DNA from: Bicyclus anynana
Taxonomy: Eukaryota > Arthropoda > Insecta > Lepidoptera > Nymphalidae
Assembly (NCBI RefSeq): GCF_947172395.1
Contig: NC_069105.1
Coordinates: forward strand, 10,809,971-10,873,970
Direction of reading: 5' to 3'
Length of the DNA: 64,000 nt
Position 1 is the first letter of the stretch, and every line of letters begins with the position of its first letter. Positions 22,222 through 31,861 of this stretch are shown in pieces. The position numbers were made by a program, and so were the translations under genes. Below the pieces are notes generated by a model. The model searched no databases, was not told the DNA's origin, and saw only the letters and a list, made by a program, of their open reading frames with translations.

Positions 22222-22380
22222 AGAATAGAATAGAATAGAATAGAAATCATTTATTTGTTAACACAACACATAACTACATAATAACTTAAAACTAATACAT
22301 TTACATCGTAATAATAACTACAGACAGACATGCTGTCATAAGGATGGGGTATTTATTGACTGTCTGCAACTTTTAGATAA
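22222..22380 (-). mobile_element. LINE 3' end with (TTCTA)n tail
   Basis: GAATAGAATAGAATAGAA followed by ATCATTTATTTG is arranged like the LINE-1 ends in this window (simple repeat, then ATCATTTATTTC), but with a different pentamer. This suggests a relative of the CR1/Jockey group inserted on the minus strand. No coding sequence remains. Confidence 0.45.
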
Positions 22381-22559
22381 TATGAATAAATTTATTTTCT
22401 TTCTTTTTAATTACGGCCTTATAGTTATTTTAGAAATATTTTTCATGGACAGAATTCACCTCTCTACAGATTTATTATACATAAGTATAGATTTAAAGTA
22501 TACCTACGGAGTTTATTGACTTCTATATGTTTATCGTTTCAAGAAATAACGTGTAACTA

Positions 22560-22960
22560 ATTTCTATTTAATCTGTAGAATACAAATTAGGACGTCGACT
22601 CGCGTGTTCGCCGTCACGAACTTTTTATGTTCTATTGTTTTTCAAATGGCCGCACGCGATTGGTCAAAGAATAGCCAGGAGGCGCCATCTTTTACGCCAT
22701 TGGTCGATTCTAAATGAATGCGAAATAGCGATGGCTGTTCAAATTGGTATGACAAGACGTATTGTTGCATAAATTAGCTAGAAACGTACGTTAAACGGTT
22801 TTTATTGGACCTGTTCTAGAAATTAACATATTTTTAGATAAACGCCGTATCCAAAGTTTCTTCGTGATTGTATAATTCAGTAAGCGTTATAAATAACTTC
22901 GTTTTTCGGAGGATGTTGAATATTCTATGACTGAATTGTGCTATTTAAAGGTAATTGATT
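22560..22960 (+). promoter_or_regulatory. promoter-like CCAAT-rich block
   Basis: Two ATTGGT motifs (inverted CCAAT boxes) at about 22668 and 22701 flank GGCGCCATCTT, and CpG dinucleotides are more frequent than in neighbouring DNA. Downstream, TATTTAAAGGTAATTG near 22950 could be a splice donor after a non-coding first exon. All of this is compositional; no transcript evidence exists here. Confidence 0.18.
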
Positions 22961-23024
22961 ACTTCTTCTTTATTATTTTGTGTTCCAATGATTGACTGTG
23001 GTTTTACTTGATGTGACAGTACGA

Positions 23025-23311
23025 ACCGTGATAGCCCAGTAGATACCTCTGCCTCCGATTCCGGAGGGTATGGGTTCGAATCCGGTCCGGGGCATGCCCC
23101 GCCTACATTTCAGTTATGTGCATTTAAAGAAATTAAATATCTCGTGTCTCAAACGGTGAAGGAAAACATCGTGAGGAAACCTGCATAGCAGAAAATTTTC
23201 TTAATTCTCTGCGTATGTGAAGTCTGCCCATCCGCATTGGGCCAGCATGGTGGACTATTGGCCTAACCCCTCTCATTCTGAGAGGAGACTCGAGCTCAAC
23301 AGTGAGCCGAA
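23025..23311 (+). mobile_element. SINE-A, near full length
   Basis: The head has CCGTGATAGCCCAGTAGATA and an intact box B (GGTTCGAATCC). The body is complete to GTGAGCCGAATATG, where it is cut by the next, inverted copy. Confidence 0.85.
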
Positions 23312-23456
23312 TATGTTTTTCCTTCACCGCTTGAGACACGTGATATTTAATTTCTTAAAATTCACATAACTGAAAAGTTGGAGGTGCGTGTCCCGGACTA
23401 GATTCGAACCTACGCCCTCCGAAATTGGGGGCAGAGGTCATATCCTGGCTGTCACT
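23312..23456 (-). mobile_element. SINE-A 5' half, inverted
   Basis: Starting at TTTTTCCTTCACCGCTTGAG, the minus-strand SINE-A head and early body run to CATATCCTGGCTGTCAC. Its 3' half is absent. It abuts the plus-strand copy at a shared ATG, giving a head-out inverted pair. Confidence 0.78.
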
Positions 23457-23824
23457 GATGTCATAGTAATGAACGAAGCAGTTAAAATTACTTAGGTTCT
23501 TAGTTTTAATGTCTATATTATCACTACTAGAACCGACTCCACCAACGGTTATAAAATAAATTAAAATAGCTATAAATAGAGAGGTACATTGCACTTATCA
23601 ATAAATCATAGCCGCCCTACATAAATAAATTTAAATAATTATAATAACATGTAAAAGGGCATATTAAATTAACCAATTAGTTAATATACAGTTACTTTTA
23701 CAACACTAGTTTAGATAGCGTTTAACAGTCACTTATAAACCTGATAATTGAGTGAAAACTGCTAATTTCTGTATCTAGAAGGATACTTTTAATATAGGTA
23801 CCTAGTTATAATTGACAATCCAAT

Positions 23825-23882
23825 GACCCACTTGATGGTAAGTGGTATACAATAGCGCCAGCGTTTTCCATCAGGTGGGTCG
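23825..23882. repeat. short hairpin, MITE-like
   Basis: GACCCACTTGATGG at 23825 pairs with CCATCAGGTGGGTC ending near 23882, with one mismatch, followed by an A run. The loop is about 30 nt. Confidence 0.45.
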
Positions 23883-24198
23883 CCAAAAAAAAAATACTGA
23901 TCTGTACCGCTCAGAAATGACGGCATAGTGCTCAGAGTTGTTTTCTGATATAGTAACAGCCTTCTAAGCGTTGGGTCATTTCACATGTAATTTTTGTTCA
24001 AAGGCTTGTAGTCTAGAAGGCAATGCTGCGACTTTAAACTTTTTTTTACTAAGAGATGGTCGATTTTATCTCTTGACTAACGAGACAATAATGATCGCTC
24101 GACGGGCGGATTGTAGGTATTATGGGTCCAAAAACTTACCAGGAATATGAAATTTACCGGGTCACAGTAGAATAAGGTTTGGGAAACGCTGCAAAGGC

Positions 24199-24417
24199 TA
24201 GTGGGAGGCTTCGGCCGTGGCTAGTTACCACCCTACCGACAAAGATGTACCGCCAAGCGATTTAGCGTTCCGGTACGATGTCGTGTAGAAACCGTGAGGG
24301 GTGTGGATTTTCATCCTCCTTCTAAACAAGTTAGCCCCCTTCCATCTTAGATTGCATCATCACTTACCATCAGGTGAGATTGTAGTTAGGGGCTAACTTT
24401 TAAAGAATACAAAAAAA
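24199..24417 (+). mobile_element. SINE-B, head missing
   Basis: It starts in the body at TAGTGGGAGGCTTCGGCCGT and continues to GGGGCTAACTTTTAAAGAAT and an A-rich tail. The tRNA-like promoter is absent, so it cannot be transcribed by itself. Confidence 0.82.
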
Positions 24418-24519
24418 TAGCCTATTATTAGAGCAAAACACTTTGCAGTCGCAGGGTATTCGCGCAAAACGACGCAACCCAGGAAAAGCTTCTACTTCTA
24501 TAGATTTAGCTGCTTCCTA

Positions 24520-24568
24520 AGAACCTTCTTATTCTTCGTCGCTACACTCTTGACAGCGTAGTCGTGAT
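24520..24568 (-). mobile_element. RTE-B 3' tail scrap
   Basis: TTCTTATTCTTCGTCGCTAC followed by CTCTTGACAGCGTAGTCGTG is the reverse complement of the RTE-B closing block (GACCACGAC...TCAAGAG...GCGACGAAGAA). Confidence 0.5.
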
Positions 24569-24579
24569 CCTGATTTAAG

Positions 24580-24785
24580 AGCCGTGATAGCCCAGTGGAT
24601 TTGACCTCTGCCTCCAATTCCAAAGAATTAAGAATATATAAGACATAATTAAGAATTTTCTTAATTGTCTACGTGTGTGAAGTCTGTTATTCTGCATAGG
24701 GCCAGCGTGGTGGACTAATGCCTAACCCCTGTCATTCTGAGAGGAGACTAGAGTGCTCAGCAGTGAGCCGAATATGGGTTGACAA
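24580..24785 (+). mobile_element. SINE-A with internal deletion
   Basis: The head (GTGATAGCCCAGTGGATTTG) and the 3' half (GGGCCAGCGTGGTGGACTAA to GAATATGGGTTGACAATGA) are present. Box B and the middle are replaced by a short AT-rich stretch, so polymerase III control is broken. Confidence 0.78.
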
Positions 24786-24930
24786 TGAAGTACGGATTCG
24801 TCACCATTCCTTCCGTAGTGTAGCTCTCCTAGCACATGAAGATTGGAGAGCGATTTTAATTTGGTCAATCCAGCGCCTTGGTGACCTGCCACGTACTCTG
24901 GTGCCTTCGACCTTTCCCTGCACCTTATTT
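24786..24930 (-). pseudogene. RTE-B LINE C-terminal fragment
   Basis: The minus strand encodes VQGKVEGTRVRGRSPRRWID followed by QIKIALQSS and RRATLRKEW, the RTE-B closing motifs. It lies directly behind the SINE-A 3' end. The GAA-rich tail is missing. Confidence 0.65.
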
Positions 24931-25500
24931 TTTTTTCTGATTGTGTAAGCTCCTTATGGGACATCAGTGGCGTCACCGGGGGATTTAGAAGAGCGCAGAA
25001 GCATCGCCTGATAGGACCCGAAGGCAGAAGTAGAGTAGATGGGCGGAACGACGCGTCACCTCTGAGACTCGGACTCTTATCGGCTTAGAGAGCCGTTCGG
25101 GAAGGGTGTTTTGGCCAGAGTGTCACAGTCCGGGCGCCCCCGAGATCGTGAATTAAAAAGTCCGTGTCTGGGTGGTTTCCCTGCACCACAAGTCGTTCTA
25201 TTAACGTGTCGTCTTGTCGTGTTATGTTTCCGAAGAAAGTAAGTATATAATACATTGGACGATGGAAAAAAGAAAACTGAAAAACCTTATTGCTATTCAA
25301 AATCTGTGTTGTTACTCGTTGTTATTTAGTTAGTATGTATAAGTTTTGTTACAGTTGTATGCATTAAAAAAAGCATTACAGTAATTTATTACCGCAAAAC
25401 TCCCAACTTACCGGCACAAATTACTAAATAATAACACACTAGTTAGTGCTGGTCAGGGTTGCCACTCGGGAATTATTGGCATTCCTTAGGGTGGATCCAC
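24931..25500. other. unassigned, GC-richer than average
   Basis: The 24960-25230 part is richer in G+C, and a GTAAGTAT donor-like site follows at about 25239. No protein family was recognised in any frame. Confidence 0.3.
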
Positions 25501-25509
25501 ATTTTATTT

Positions 25510-25534
25510 CACGTTATCATCATCATCATCATTA

Positions 25535-25569
<35 letters not shown>

Positions 25570-25616
25570 CATCATCCTCATTATTAACCGAAACACGTCC
25601 ACAGCTGGACATATTG
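25510..25616 (-). repeat. (ATC)n microsatellite at an RTE 3' end
   Basis: The ATC run is followed by ACACGTCCACAGCTGGACAT. In reverse this is the last coding block of an RTE element with its (GAT)n tail. The coding body is absent. Confidence 0.7.
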
Positions 25617-25657
25617 TGTTAAGACTTAAGACACAGAGTTACTATCCAGCACCTTAG

Positions 25658-25862
25658 GGTCCCAAGGTGCTAGAATGGCGGCTTCGCACCAATAAGCGCA
25701 GTGTTGGTCGACCCCCCACCAGGTGGAATGACGACATCAAGCGAGTCGCAGGTATTCGCTGGATGCAGACGGCTCAGTTACGTGATGTTTGGAAGTCTCT
25801 ACAAAAGACCTATGTGGTGCAGTGGACGTCAATCGGATGACATGATGATGATGATGATGTAG
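25658..25862 (+). pseudogene. RTE-A LINE 3' end
   Basis: GGGTCCCAAGGTGCTAGAAT through AATGACGACATCAAGCGAGT to GTCAATCGGATGACATGATG is the RTE-A C-terminus and (ATG)n tail, 5' truncated. It stands tail-to-head with the inverted RTE tail just before it. Confidence 0.8.
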
Positions 25863-26429
25863 AATTGGTTATTTTGTAAATACCTACTATCGACTTGTGT
25901 CATTTAAAAATAATTTTAATCCAAGTTAACCTTTTACTAAACAAAACATAAACTTCTATTGGATGGTGGTTCGAGGGGTCGATAAAGACATCCCCAGTTT
26001 TGTGTTCATAATTGACAGCCCTAGTGTAGAAGTACGCAGCACACACGTCGGTCTGTCCGCTGCTGTCAATATATCATACCTGCTAGACGTACATTAGCCG
26101 CGCATACGGCGGCCATCTTTTATTTCATGCCTGCACGTGGGAACTAAGTGTGGAGGAATTAAATGCAAATGCATTATTTTATGGACAAACGGTTTTAATG
26201 ATTGAATGGTGTGTTTGATATTTATGTATATTAAATCAATCGGTGTCAATCAAATACTATTTATCATGGCATAACCTAAACCTTTCATTTATTTATTTAT
26301 TCGATAAGTATGACCTAATATTACATATTTGTTACTTTTGCCGTGGAGACCTCAGGCTATGGAGTCACAGTGCCATAAATAAATAATATGCTCCCGACCG
26401 ACTTTTTTATTTTTTCGGTCACGGCGGCT
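25863..26429. other. no feature recognised
   Basis: Mostly AT-rich. A GCGGCCATCTTTTATTTC block near 26110 is YY1-like but isolated. Confidence 0.35.
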
Positions 26430-26790
26430 AATCTCATGGTGAGATTAGCCATGTACGCAGGAGATATTATAGTGCACAAGTGTGTGCGCAAGCACAGGTG
26501 CACTCTCTCTTCCCTCACTCTCGAAATCCGATGGGACAGACCGACACGACCGGTGAGAGATCAGGCGCAGGACCGACGGCTTTACGTGCTCTCCGAGGCA
26601 CGGGGGTGTACTAACACCGCCAACTTCCCAACTCCAGGCTGCTATTAAGATTTTCCAGTGCCATACACACATATTTAACCGCGGCTAGTTGCCTCAACTG
26701 GTGACTGAAGCGCAAAGGATCGGGCTGGCAGATAGGAAATGCACCCAGTATTCATGCCATCATATTAGAGGGCATGATTTGTATGGTTAA
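26430..26790. repeat. possible dispersed repeat
   Basis: The GC-rich block (GAAATCCGATGGGACAGACC, GGCGCAGGACCGACGGCTTT, CTCCGAGGCACGGGGGTGTA) resembles repeated lepidopteran sequence that I remember seeing between genes. No second copy occurs in this window, so the claim rests on memory. ATGGTGAGATTAGCCAT near 26436 forms a small hairpin at its left side. Confidence 0.3.
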
Positions 26791-26807
26791 CAATTTTCTT
26801 CAACATT

Positions 26808-27106
26808 ATCAACCCATATTCGGTTCACTGCTGAGCTCGATTCTCATCTCAGAATAAGAGGGGTTAGGCCAATAGCCCACTATGCTTGCCCAATACGGAT
26901 TCGCAGACTTCACACACGCACACATAATTTAGAAAAAAATCTGGTATGCAGGTTTCTTCATGATGTTCTTCCTTCACCGTTTAAGACACGTGATATTTAA
27001 TTTCTTAAAATGCACACAACTGAAAAGTTGAAGGTGCATGCCCTGGTTTAGATTCGAACCCAGACCCTCCGGAGGCAGAGGCAATATCCACTTGGCTGTC
27101 ACGGGT
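26808..27106 (-). mobile_element. SINE-A, full length
   Basis: In reverse it runs from the tail (TTATCAACCCATATTCGG) to the head (CCACTTGGCTGTCACGGG). Box B is retained as GGGTTCGAATC, and six or more bases of the CCGGAATCGG segment are deleted. Substitutions are more frequent than in the copy at 43007, so it is older. Confidence 0.85.
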
Positions 27107-27496
27107 CTTCTATTTTCTTAATGTATTATTTTTTAGAGTTTCCATGAACTGTAGATATTTAGCTTCTTCTAAAATTCTTCTCAAGCAGTATATTAAACTT
27201 ATAGGTACAGTCAAAATTATTGTTGACTGTACCTTTAAGTTAAGCGATACCCTTAACAACTGAAAGTTCTGATAAAATACGAGGTCAATGCCTTTAGAAC
27301 TCTAGAAATATTAATTACAACTTGATAACCGTTAAGCTTATTGATGATTAATAATTACTGACCCGCTGAGTAAGTCGTTAGGTGTTGCGAGTTATTGTTT
27401 AGGGTCGCAAGTGCTATTCGCGATATTATCCTGGAAAGTAAGGGCTATACGAATCTGCTTATACAAGCAAACTATTTATGCATTTATTTATTTTCA
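27107..27496. other. no feature recognised
   Basis: AT-rich. ACAGTCAAAATTATTGTTGACTGT near 27210 is a small inverted repeat. Confidence 0.35.
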
Positions 27497-27625
27497 CAGG
27501 ACTGACAACATCAAGCGAGTCGCAGGGATTCGCTGGATGCAGGCGGCTCAGAATCGTGATGTTTGGAAGTCCCTACAAAAGGCCTATCTCCTGCAGTGGA
27601 CTTCCATCGGCTGATATTATTGATT
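27497..27625 (+). pseudogene. RTE-A LINE 3' scrap
   Basis: ACTGACAACATCAAGCGAGT to TTCCATCGGCTGATATTATT gives the final RTE-A residues (RWMQAAQNRDVWKSLQKAY) in one open frame, then a degraded tail. Confidence 0.78.
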
Positions 27626-27639
27626 GATTATTTAATTTA

Positions 27640-27762
27640 CACTTATTTGTACACCACAATAAAGAATATAATACAGAAATATATAAAATAAGTAGAAATT
27701 ATACAAAAGGCTTTAACTTAACGCTTAGTAGCGATCTCTACCAGGCAACGTTAGGCTTGGAA
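27640..27762 (-). mobile_element. LINE 3' end
   Basis: The layout is the same as at 20036: CACCACAATAAAGAATATAA near the left, then ACGCTTAGTAGCGATCTCTA and CCAGGCAACG. The family-conserved block is on the right, consistent with minus-strand insertion. Confidence 0.45.
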
Positions 27763-28126
27763 AAAAATATACGATATTTAACTGCAAGTCTGCTTCGTTT
27801 TGACTTAAGTGCACTTCTACCTACCATATTATCTCTAATCTACCCCTATCCTACGCCTACCCTACCCCACCCTTGCTTCAGAATTACCCTCAGGTAATTT
27901 TTTACACCTTGGATTACATTACTGGAGTTAGGAGTATTATAAAGGATCCCTATTTTTTTGAAAATATAATATTGCCTATAGCTCTAAACATGATAGTGTA
28001 GCTTTCGAACAGTGAAAGCCTACCTAAATTAATTTCAAAATATTTAGAGAAAAATACTTCAGCGGCTTAGTCATATAAATGCTAATGGGAATACCGTCAC
28101 GTTAATAATACATAATTGGGCTGCCA
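27763..28126. other. no feature recognised
   Basis: Includes a pyrimidine-rich CCTACCC stretch near 27840-27870. Confidence 0.4.
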
Positions 28127-28218
28127 GTCCACCGAAGCAGAGCGAGGCAGCGGAGCCGAAAAACGAAGAAATATTAACCAATAGGATTGCACAAAATCTC
28201 CGCTCCTCTTTAGTGGAC
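28127..28218. mobile_element. short MITE with imperfect inverted ends
   Basis: The left end GTCCACCGAAGCAGAGCGAG and the right end CGCTCCTCTTTAGTGGAC (reverse complement GTCCACTAAAGAGGAGCG) are related inverted repeats around CCAATAGGATTGC. A second piece of the left end in reverse (GCTCCGCTGCCTCGCTCCAC) occurs at about 28332. The superfamily is unknown. Confidence 0.5.
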
Positions 28219-28799
28219 GCACGGCCTTGCGAGCTAGTTTAAATAGTCATATAAAAACGGTAAGTGAAACGGGGCATCCCGACAAAACAGACATAGTACG
28301 CAACTCCACTCCGCATTAGTCCGTTTCTCTGCTCCGCTGCCTCGCTCCACTTTTGTTTGTCTTCTATGGTTTGTTTGGTTTGCTTTGTTTGGTTGATAGG
28401 CAGCCTTAGGATGGAATATTCCATTAGTATGGATAGTCGTACCGTATAAAATCATGGTACCGTAGAGTTTCTCTCGCGATAACCATCAAAACTTTTACCT
28501 AACAACCATTCCCAACGCTAATACGCATCCAAAATAATAATTCACACCCATATCAAGTATCCATTACATAAATCACCTCGCCGCCTTATCGGGCTAGGAA
28601 ACACCTAGGGTCAGTCGTGAGACCCAGGGTACCTGACGCCTGTAATTATTGACAATTCAATTTTCAGCTTTATCTGATCGAACCGAACGCGGGTTAAACA
28701 TTCGCGGTGTATTTGTCGATTAAAATTAACTCGTTAGCAATTGGCTGGGTGCGGGTTTGTAAATTCGTTTCAAATTGCGATAGAGGTTTTATATTTTAC
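28219..28799. other. unassigned; one MITE scrap
   Basis: Apart from the MITE end at about 28332-28352, no repeat or coding signal was identified. Confidence 0.35.
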
Positions 28800-28872
28800 G
28801 ACGCCCCGCGGTTTCACCCGCGTAGTTTCTGTTCCTGTGAGAATACGGGGATATAATATAGCCTAGCCTAAG
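28800..28872 (-). mobile_element. Helitron-like 3' end fragment
   Basis: GACGCCCCGCGGTTTCACCC, GCGTAGTTTCTGTTCCTGTG and ATACGGGGATATAATATAGC match the 3' hairpin half of the Helitron-like family in reverse. Confidence 0.6.
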
Positions 28873-29284
28873 CCAATAGGCCGCTCCAATGCGAAACTTG
28901 TTTATTGTAATAACTTCACAATATATACCCTTTATAAGAACCACTCGATGACGCGACACAAAGTAACAAACTATCAACACAAAGTTACAAAGTAACACAC
29001 TGCCATCTAACGGTACATCGCTAAACTAAATTGAAATAATCGATACACCGCGTCGAATGGTCGATTATACAACGCTCACAAATAGCGTGACTGGTAAAGA
29101 ATTTTTGAAATCGGTTAAGTAGATCCAGAAATTACCCCCTACAACACTACAAACTTTTCTTTTTTGTGTACTACCAAACAACCCTTCAGACCGGAACATC
29201 TGTTTGGCGGCAGATACAAATAACTACGGCATAATGCGTCTCTTGAAGAGATTTATCAAAGTCTCATCTTCTTTCTCATCTCAT

Positions 29285-29465
29285 CAACCTTTCTGGCGCA
29301 GTTGGTATGCTATGGATCTTAACAGAGAGGTCCTGGATTCGATTCCCACTGAAGAAAGGGTAGAATAAACTTGAACATTGCCCAAGTAAGCCCGCTTTAT
29401 CTTAGAGTGCATCATCACTTAACATTAACATCAGGTTTGAGAATAGTTTTAAAGGTGTAACTTGA
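29285..29465 (+). mobile_element. diverged SINE-B relative
   Basis: The head CTGGCGCAGTTGGTATGCTA with AACAGAGAGGTCCTGGATTC and box B-like GATTCGATTCC resembles SINE-B but differs consistently. The same AACAGAGAGGTCCTGG variant heads the copy at 42777, so the two form a subfamily. The end block is AGTGCATCATCACTTAACAT. Confidence 0.6.
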
Positions 29466-30223
29466 TATAGAATTAAAAAAAGGGCTTTGCTACATAATTT
29501 CACGACATTTAACATTTTCACTTATCACCTCAATATGGAAGTAAACCATTAAATTGTAGAATATGCAAGCGCATCGTTTTTATAACGTAATGTGAAAGGA
29601 AACTATTTATTATATAAATAAAATAATTACACCGTCCGGCCGTCGCACGGGATGCTGTGAAATGTACCGATCACTCACGCTGAGAGGTGGAACGATTAAA
29701 GGACAACTCAGACATCAGACAATTACACAGCCTTAAAAATGTATAGGATTTTTTTTTTGCATATAATATTAATATTTGTCCTTCGCTCCAATCTAATTTT
29801 ACTTACTGGAACCAATAAACGATGCAACGCTCTCCCGATCAGTCCGTGAGCTCACCCTGGGGTCATGCCTAAAAATCAGCGCTACAGTTACTTAGCTGTA
29901 GCATAGAGCTGAGGCAGCGCCCCATTCAGCCGAAGCCTTAGTATTAAGTTAGTATTAATTCTCATGTTTTTTTTCTTATTTATGTTATGTTTTTTTTTTT
30001 GCTGAATAAATGTTTTCATTATTCCTGTTATGTTATTCAAAAAAAACAGAGCTATGGATATAGCGTGATATACTACGATCTATAAGCTTAGCAATTCGTT
30101 GATGACGCTTCTATGATATGCGGGCGACGGAGGGGAAGGACTGCGCGGGTGTGTAGTCGAGCACGCGGGGCAGAGGGGAGGACGGGAATGAATTTGTCAA
30201 GCTATAGTACAGTCAATCGAAAT
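29466..30223. other. unassigned
   Basis: A GC-rich section at 30110-30180 precedes the element that follows and may be part of it. The 29840-29940 section (AATCAGCGCTACAG, GCAGCGCCCCATTC) has a LINE 3'-untranslated look, but this is not certain. Confidence 0.3.
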
Positions 30224-30496
30224 CAGTAGCGCTATTCTGTAACGATGTTTTTACAACTCGCTCCTCTATCTCTATCAATCTAATGTTAGCCACCCACCAT
30301 CTAATAAGCCCACATGCCTGCAGTGCTAATGGCACGACGTCCGATAAAACTGATCGTGTGTTGGTCGCGATGCACTATTGTACATGACATCATGCAGATA
30401 GCGATCAACACAAGCCTTTAGCGCTATATTGTAGGCTTATCGACCGAGAGTTGCTAGTTTAACACTACCATACGACAAAAACATCGCTACAGAATA
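30224..30496. mobile_element. inverted-repeat element broken by SINE-B
   Basis: The left end CAGTAGCGCTATTCTGTAAC and following GATGTTTTT match the reverse complement of the right side (AAAAACATCGCTACAGAATAG) with one mismatch. The last bases of the right end are missing because SINE-B begins there at 30497. An internal arm pair (GTGTTGGTCGC/GCGATCAACAC) lies near 30358 and 30400. Confidence 0.55.
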
Positions 30497-30758
30497 GTGG
30501 CGCAGCGGTATGCGCGGTAGGTTTACAAGACGGAAGTCCTGGGTTCGACTCCCGGCTGGACCGATTGAGGTTTTCTTAATTGGTCCAGGTCTGTCTGGTG
30601 GGATGGCTAGTTACCACCCTACCGGCAAAGACGTACCGCCAAGCGATTTAGGGTTCCGGTACGATGTCGTGTAGAAACCTAACAAGTTAGCCCGCTACCA
30701 TCTTAGATTACATTATCACTTACCATCAGGTGAGATTGTACTCAAGGGCTAAAAAAAT
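30497..30758 (+). mobile_element. SINE-B inserted in a MITE end
   Basis: It begins TGGCGCAGCGGTATGCGCGG with box B-like GGTTCGACTCC. The body lacks the AAAGGGGTGTGGATTTTCAT segment and goes directly to AACCTAACAAGTTAGCCCGC. The end is GGGCTAAAAAAATAAAAA. Confidence 0.82.
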
Positions 30759-30973
30759 AAAAATAAAAACTTTATTGTCGATTGTGAAAACAATACATAT
30801 AGTGCGTGACATACATTTCTTTATATGCAATGACAAATACCAAATGGTATCAAACGTAAGATGCAATGTACTCGTAGTTGAATTAGCACTCGACTGCAAA
30901 TTCACCTGAAGTTATGGAAGATTGGAAGAGGTACAAGATTTATTCTACCCCTAATACTCGTATATCTAGCCGT

Positions 30974-31252
30974 GGAGCCGTGATAGCCCAGTGGATATGA
31001 CCTCTACCTCCGATTCCGGAGGTTGTGTATTTTAAGAAATTAAATATCACGTAAGATGCAATGTACTCGTAATTGAAAGCTACAAACGGTAAAGGAAAAA
31101 CATCGTGAGGAAACCTGCATAGCAGAGAATTTTCTTAATTCTCTGCGTATGTGAAGTCTACCACTCCGCATTGGACCAGCGTGGTGGACTATCTAATCTA
31201 ACCCTTCTCATTCTGAGAGGAGACTCAAGCTCAGCAGTGAGCCGAATATGGG
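30974..31252 (+). mobile_element. SINE-A with a copied-in flank segment
   Basis: The head is intact to CTCCGATTCCGGAGGTTGTG, then box B and the following 20 or so bases are deleted. At 31049-31077 the SINE body is interrupted by a 29-bp block (ACGTAAGATGCAATGTACTC and more) that also stands just outside the SINE at 30854-30882, with one mismatch. Confidence 0.8.
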
Positions 31253-31274
31253 TATTAATAATATTATGAGTATG

Positions 31275-31335
31275 TCTACACATACCGGAATGCTAAACCC
31301 CCTGGCGGTTAGGTCTTTGGCGGTAGGGTGGTAAT
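31275..31335 (-). mobile_element. SINE-B scrap
   Basis: CATACCGGAATGCTAAACCC, CTGGCGGTTAGGTCTTTGGC and GGTAGGGTGGTAAT match the SINE-B body in reverse. Confidence 0.6.
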
Positions 31336-31656
31336 ATATTTTTAATATTAAAATTTTCACTGTCTCAAGTCTACTTACCACCTAGGTCGTTTGTATATTG
31401 ATCCAGACTGGCTAGATTTAGACTTTCAATTGCTTGGCTGTGTATCTTAGAATTTTATGGGTGATAGTAAACGTATGTTGTTGCTTATTTTATTATGAGT
31501 AAAAGCTCAGTTATTAAAGTTGATGGTTTAATGTACGACTTACTTTTGCTACTTACTTCGTTTGTGTTAATTTCGATTAGGTAAATATTTTTTGTGATAA
31601 CTGTTTTGGATCGACTTCTTAATTGATTAATGATAATTGAGTTTTTCTAATTAAAA

Positions 31657-31848
31657 GATGCACCTCTAACTTCTCAGTCGTGTGCATTTTAAGAAATTAA
31701 ATATTACGTGTCTCAAACGGTGAAGGAAAACATCGTGAGGAAACCTGCACACCAGAGAGTTTTCTTAATTCTCTGCGTGTGCGAACTCTGCCGATCCGCA
31801 TTGGGCCAGCGTGGTGGACTATTGGCCTAACCCCTCTCAGCTCGAGCT
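31657..31848 (+). mobile_element. SINE-A, head and tail missing
   Basis: It starts in the body at GATGCACCTCTAACTTCTCA and runs to CTAACCCCTCTCAGCTCGAG. The tRNA-like promoter is lost. It abuts the tandem array that follows. Confidence 0.82.
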
Positions 31849-31861
31849 CTAGTAGACATAC

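Noticed and set aside
25510..25560. ATC repeats as a CRISPR-like or coding repeat
   Set aside because: A trinucleotide microsatellite at the end of an RTE element; there are no spacers, and the sequence is eukaryotic.
28234..28455. Minus-strand 73-residue frame as a gene
   Set aside because: Part of it lies in the MITE end near 28332, and two overlapping registers are equally open.
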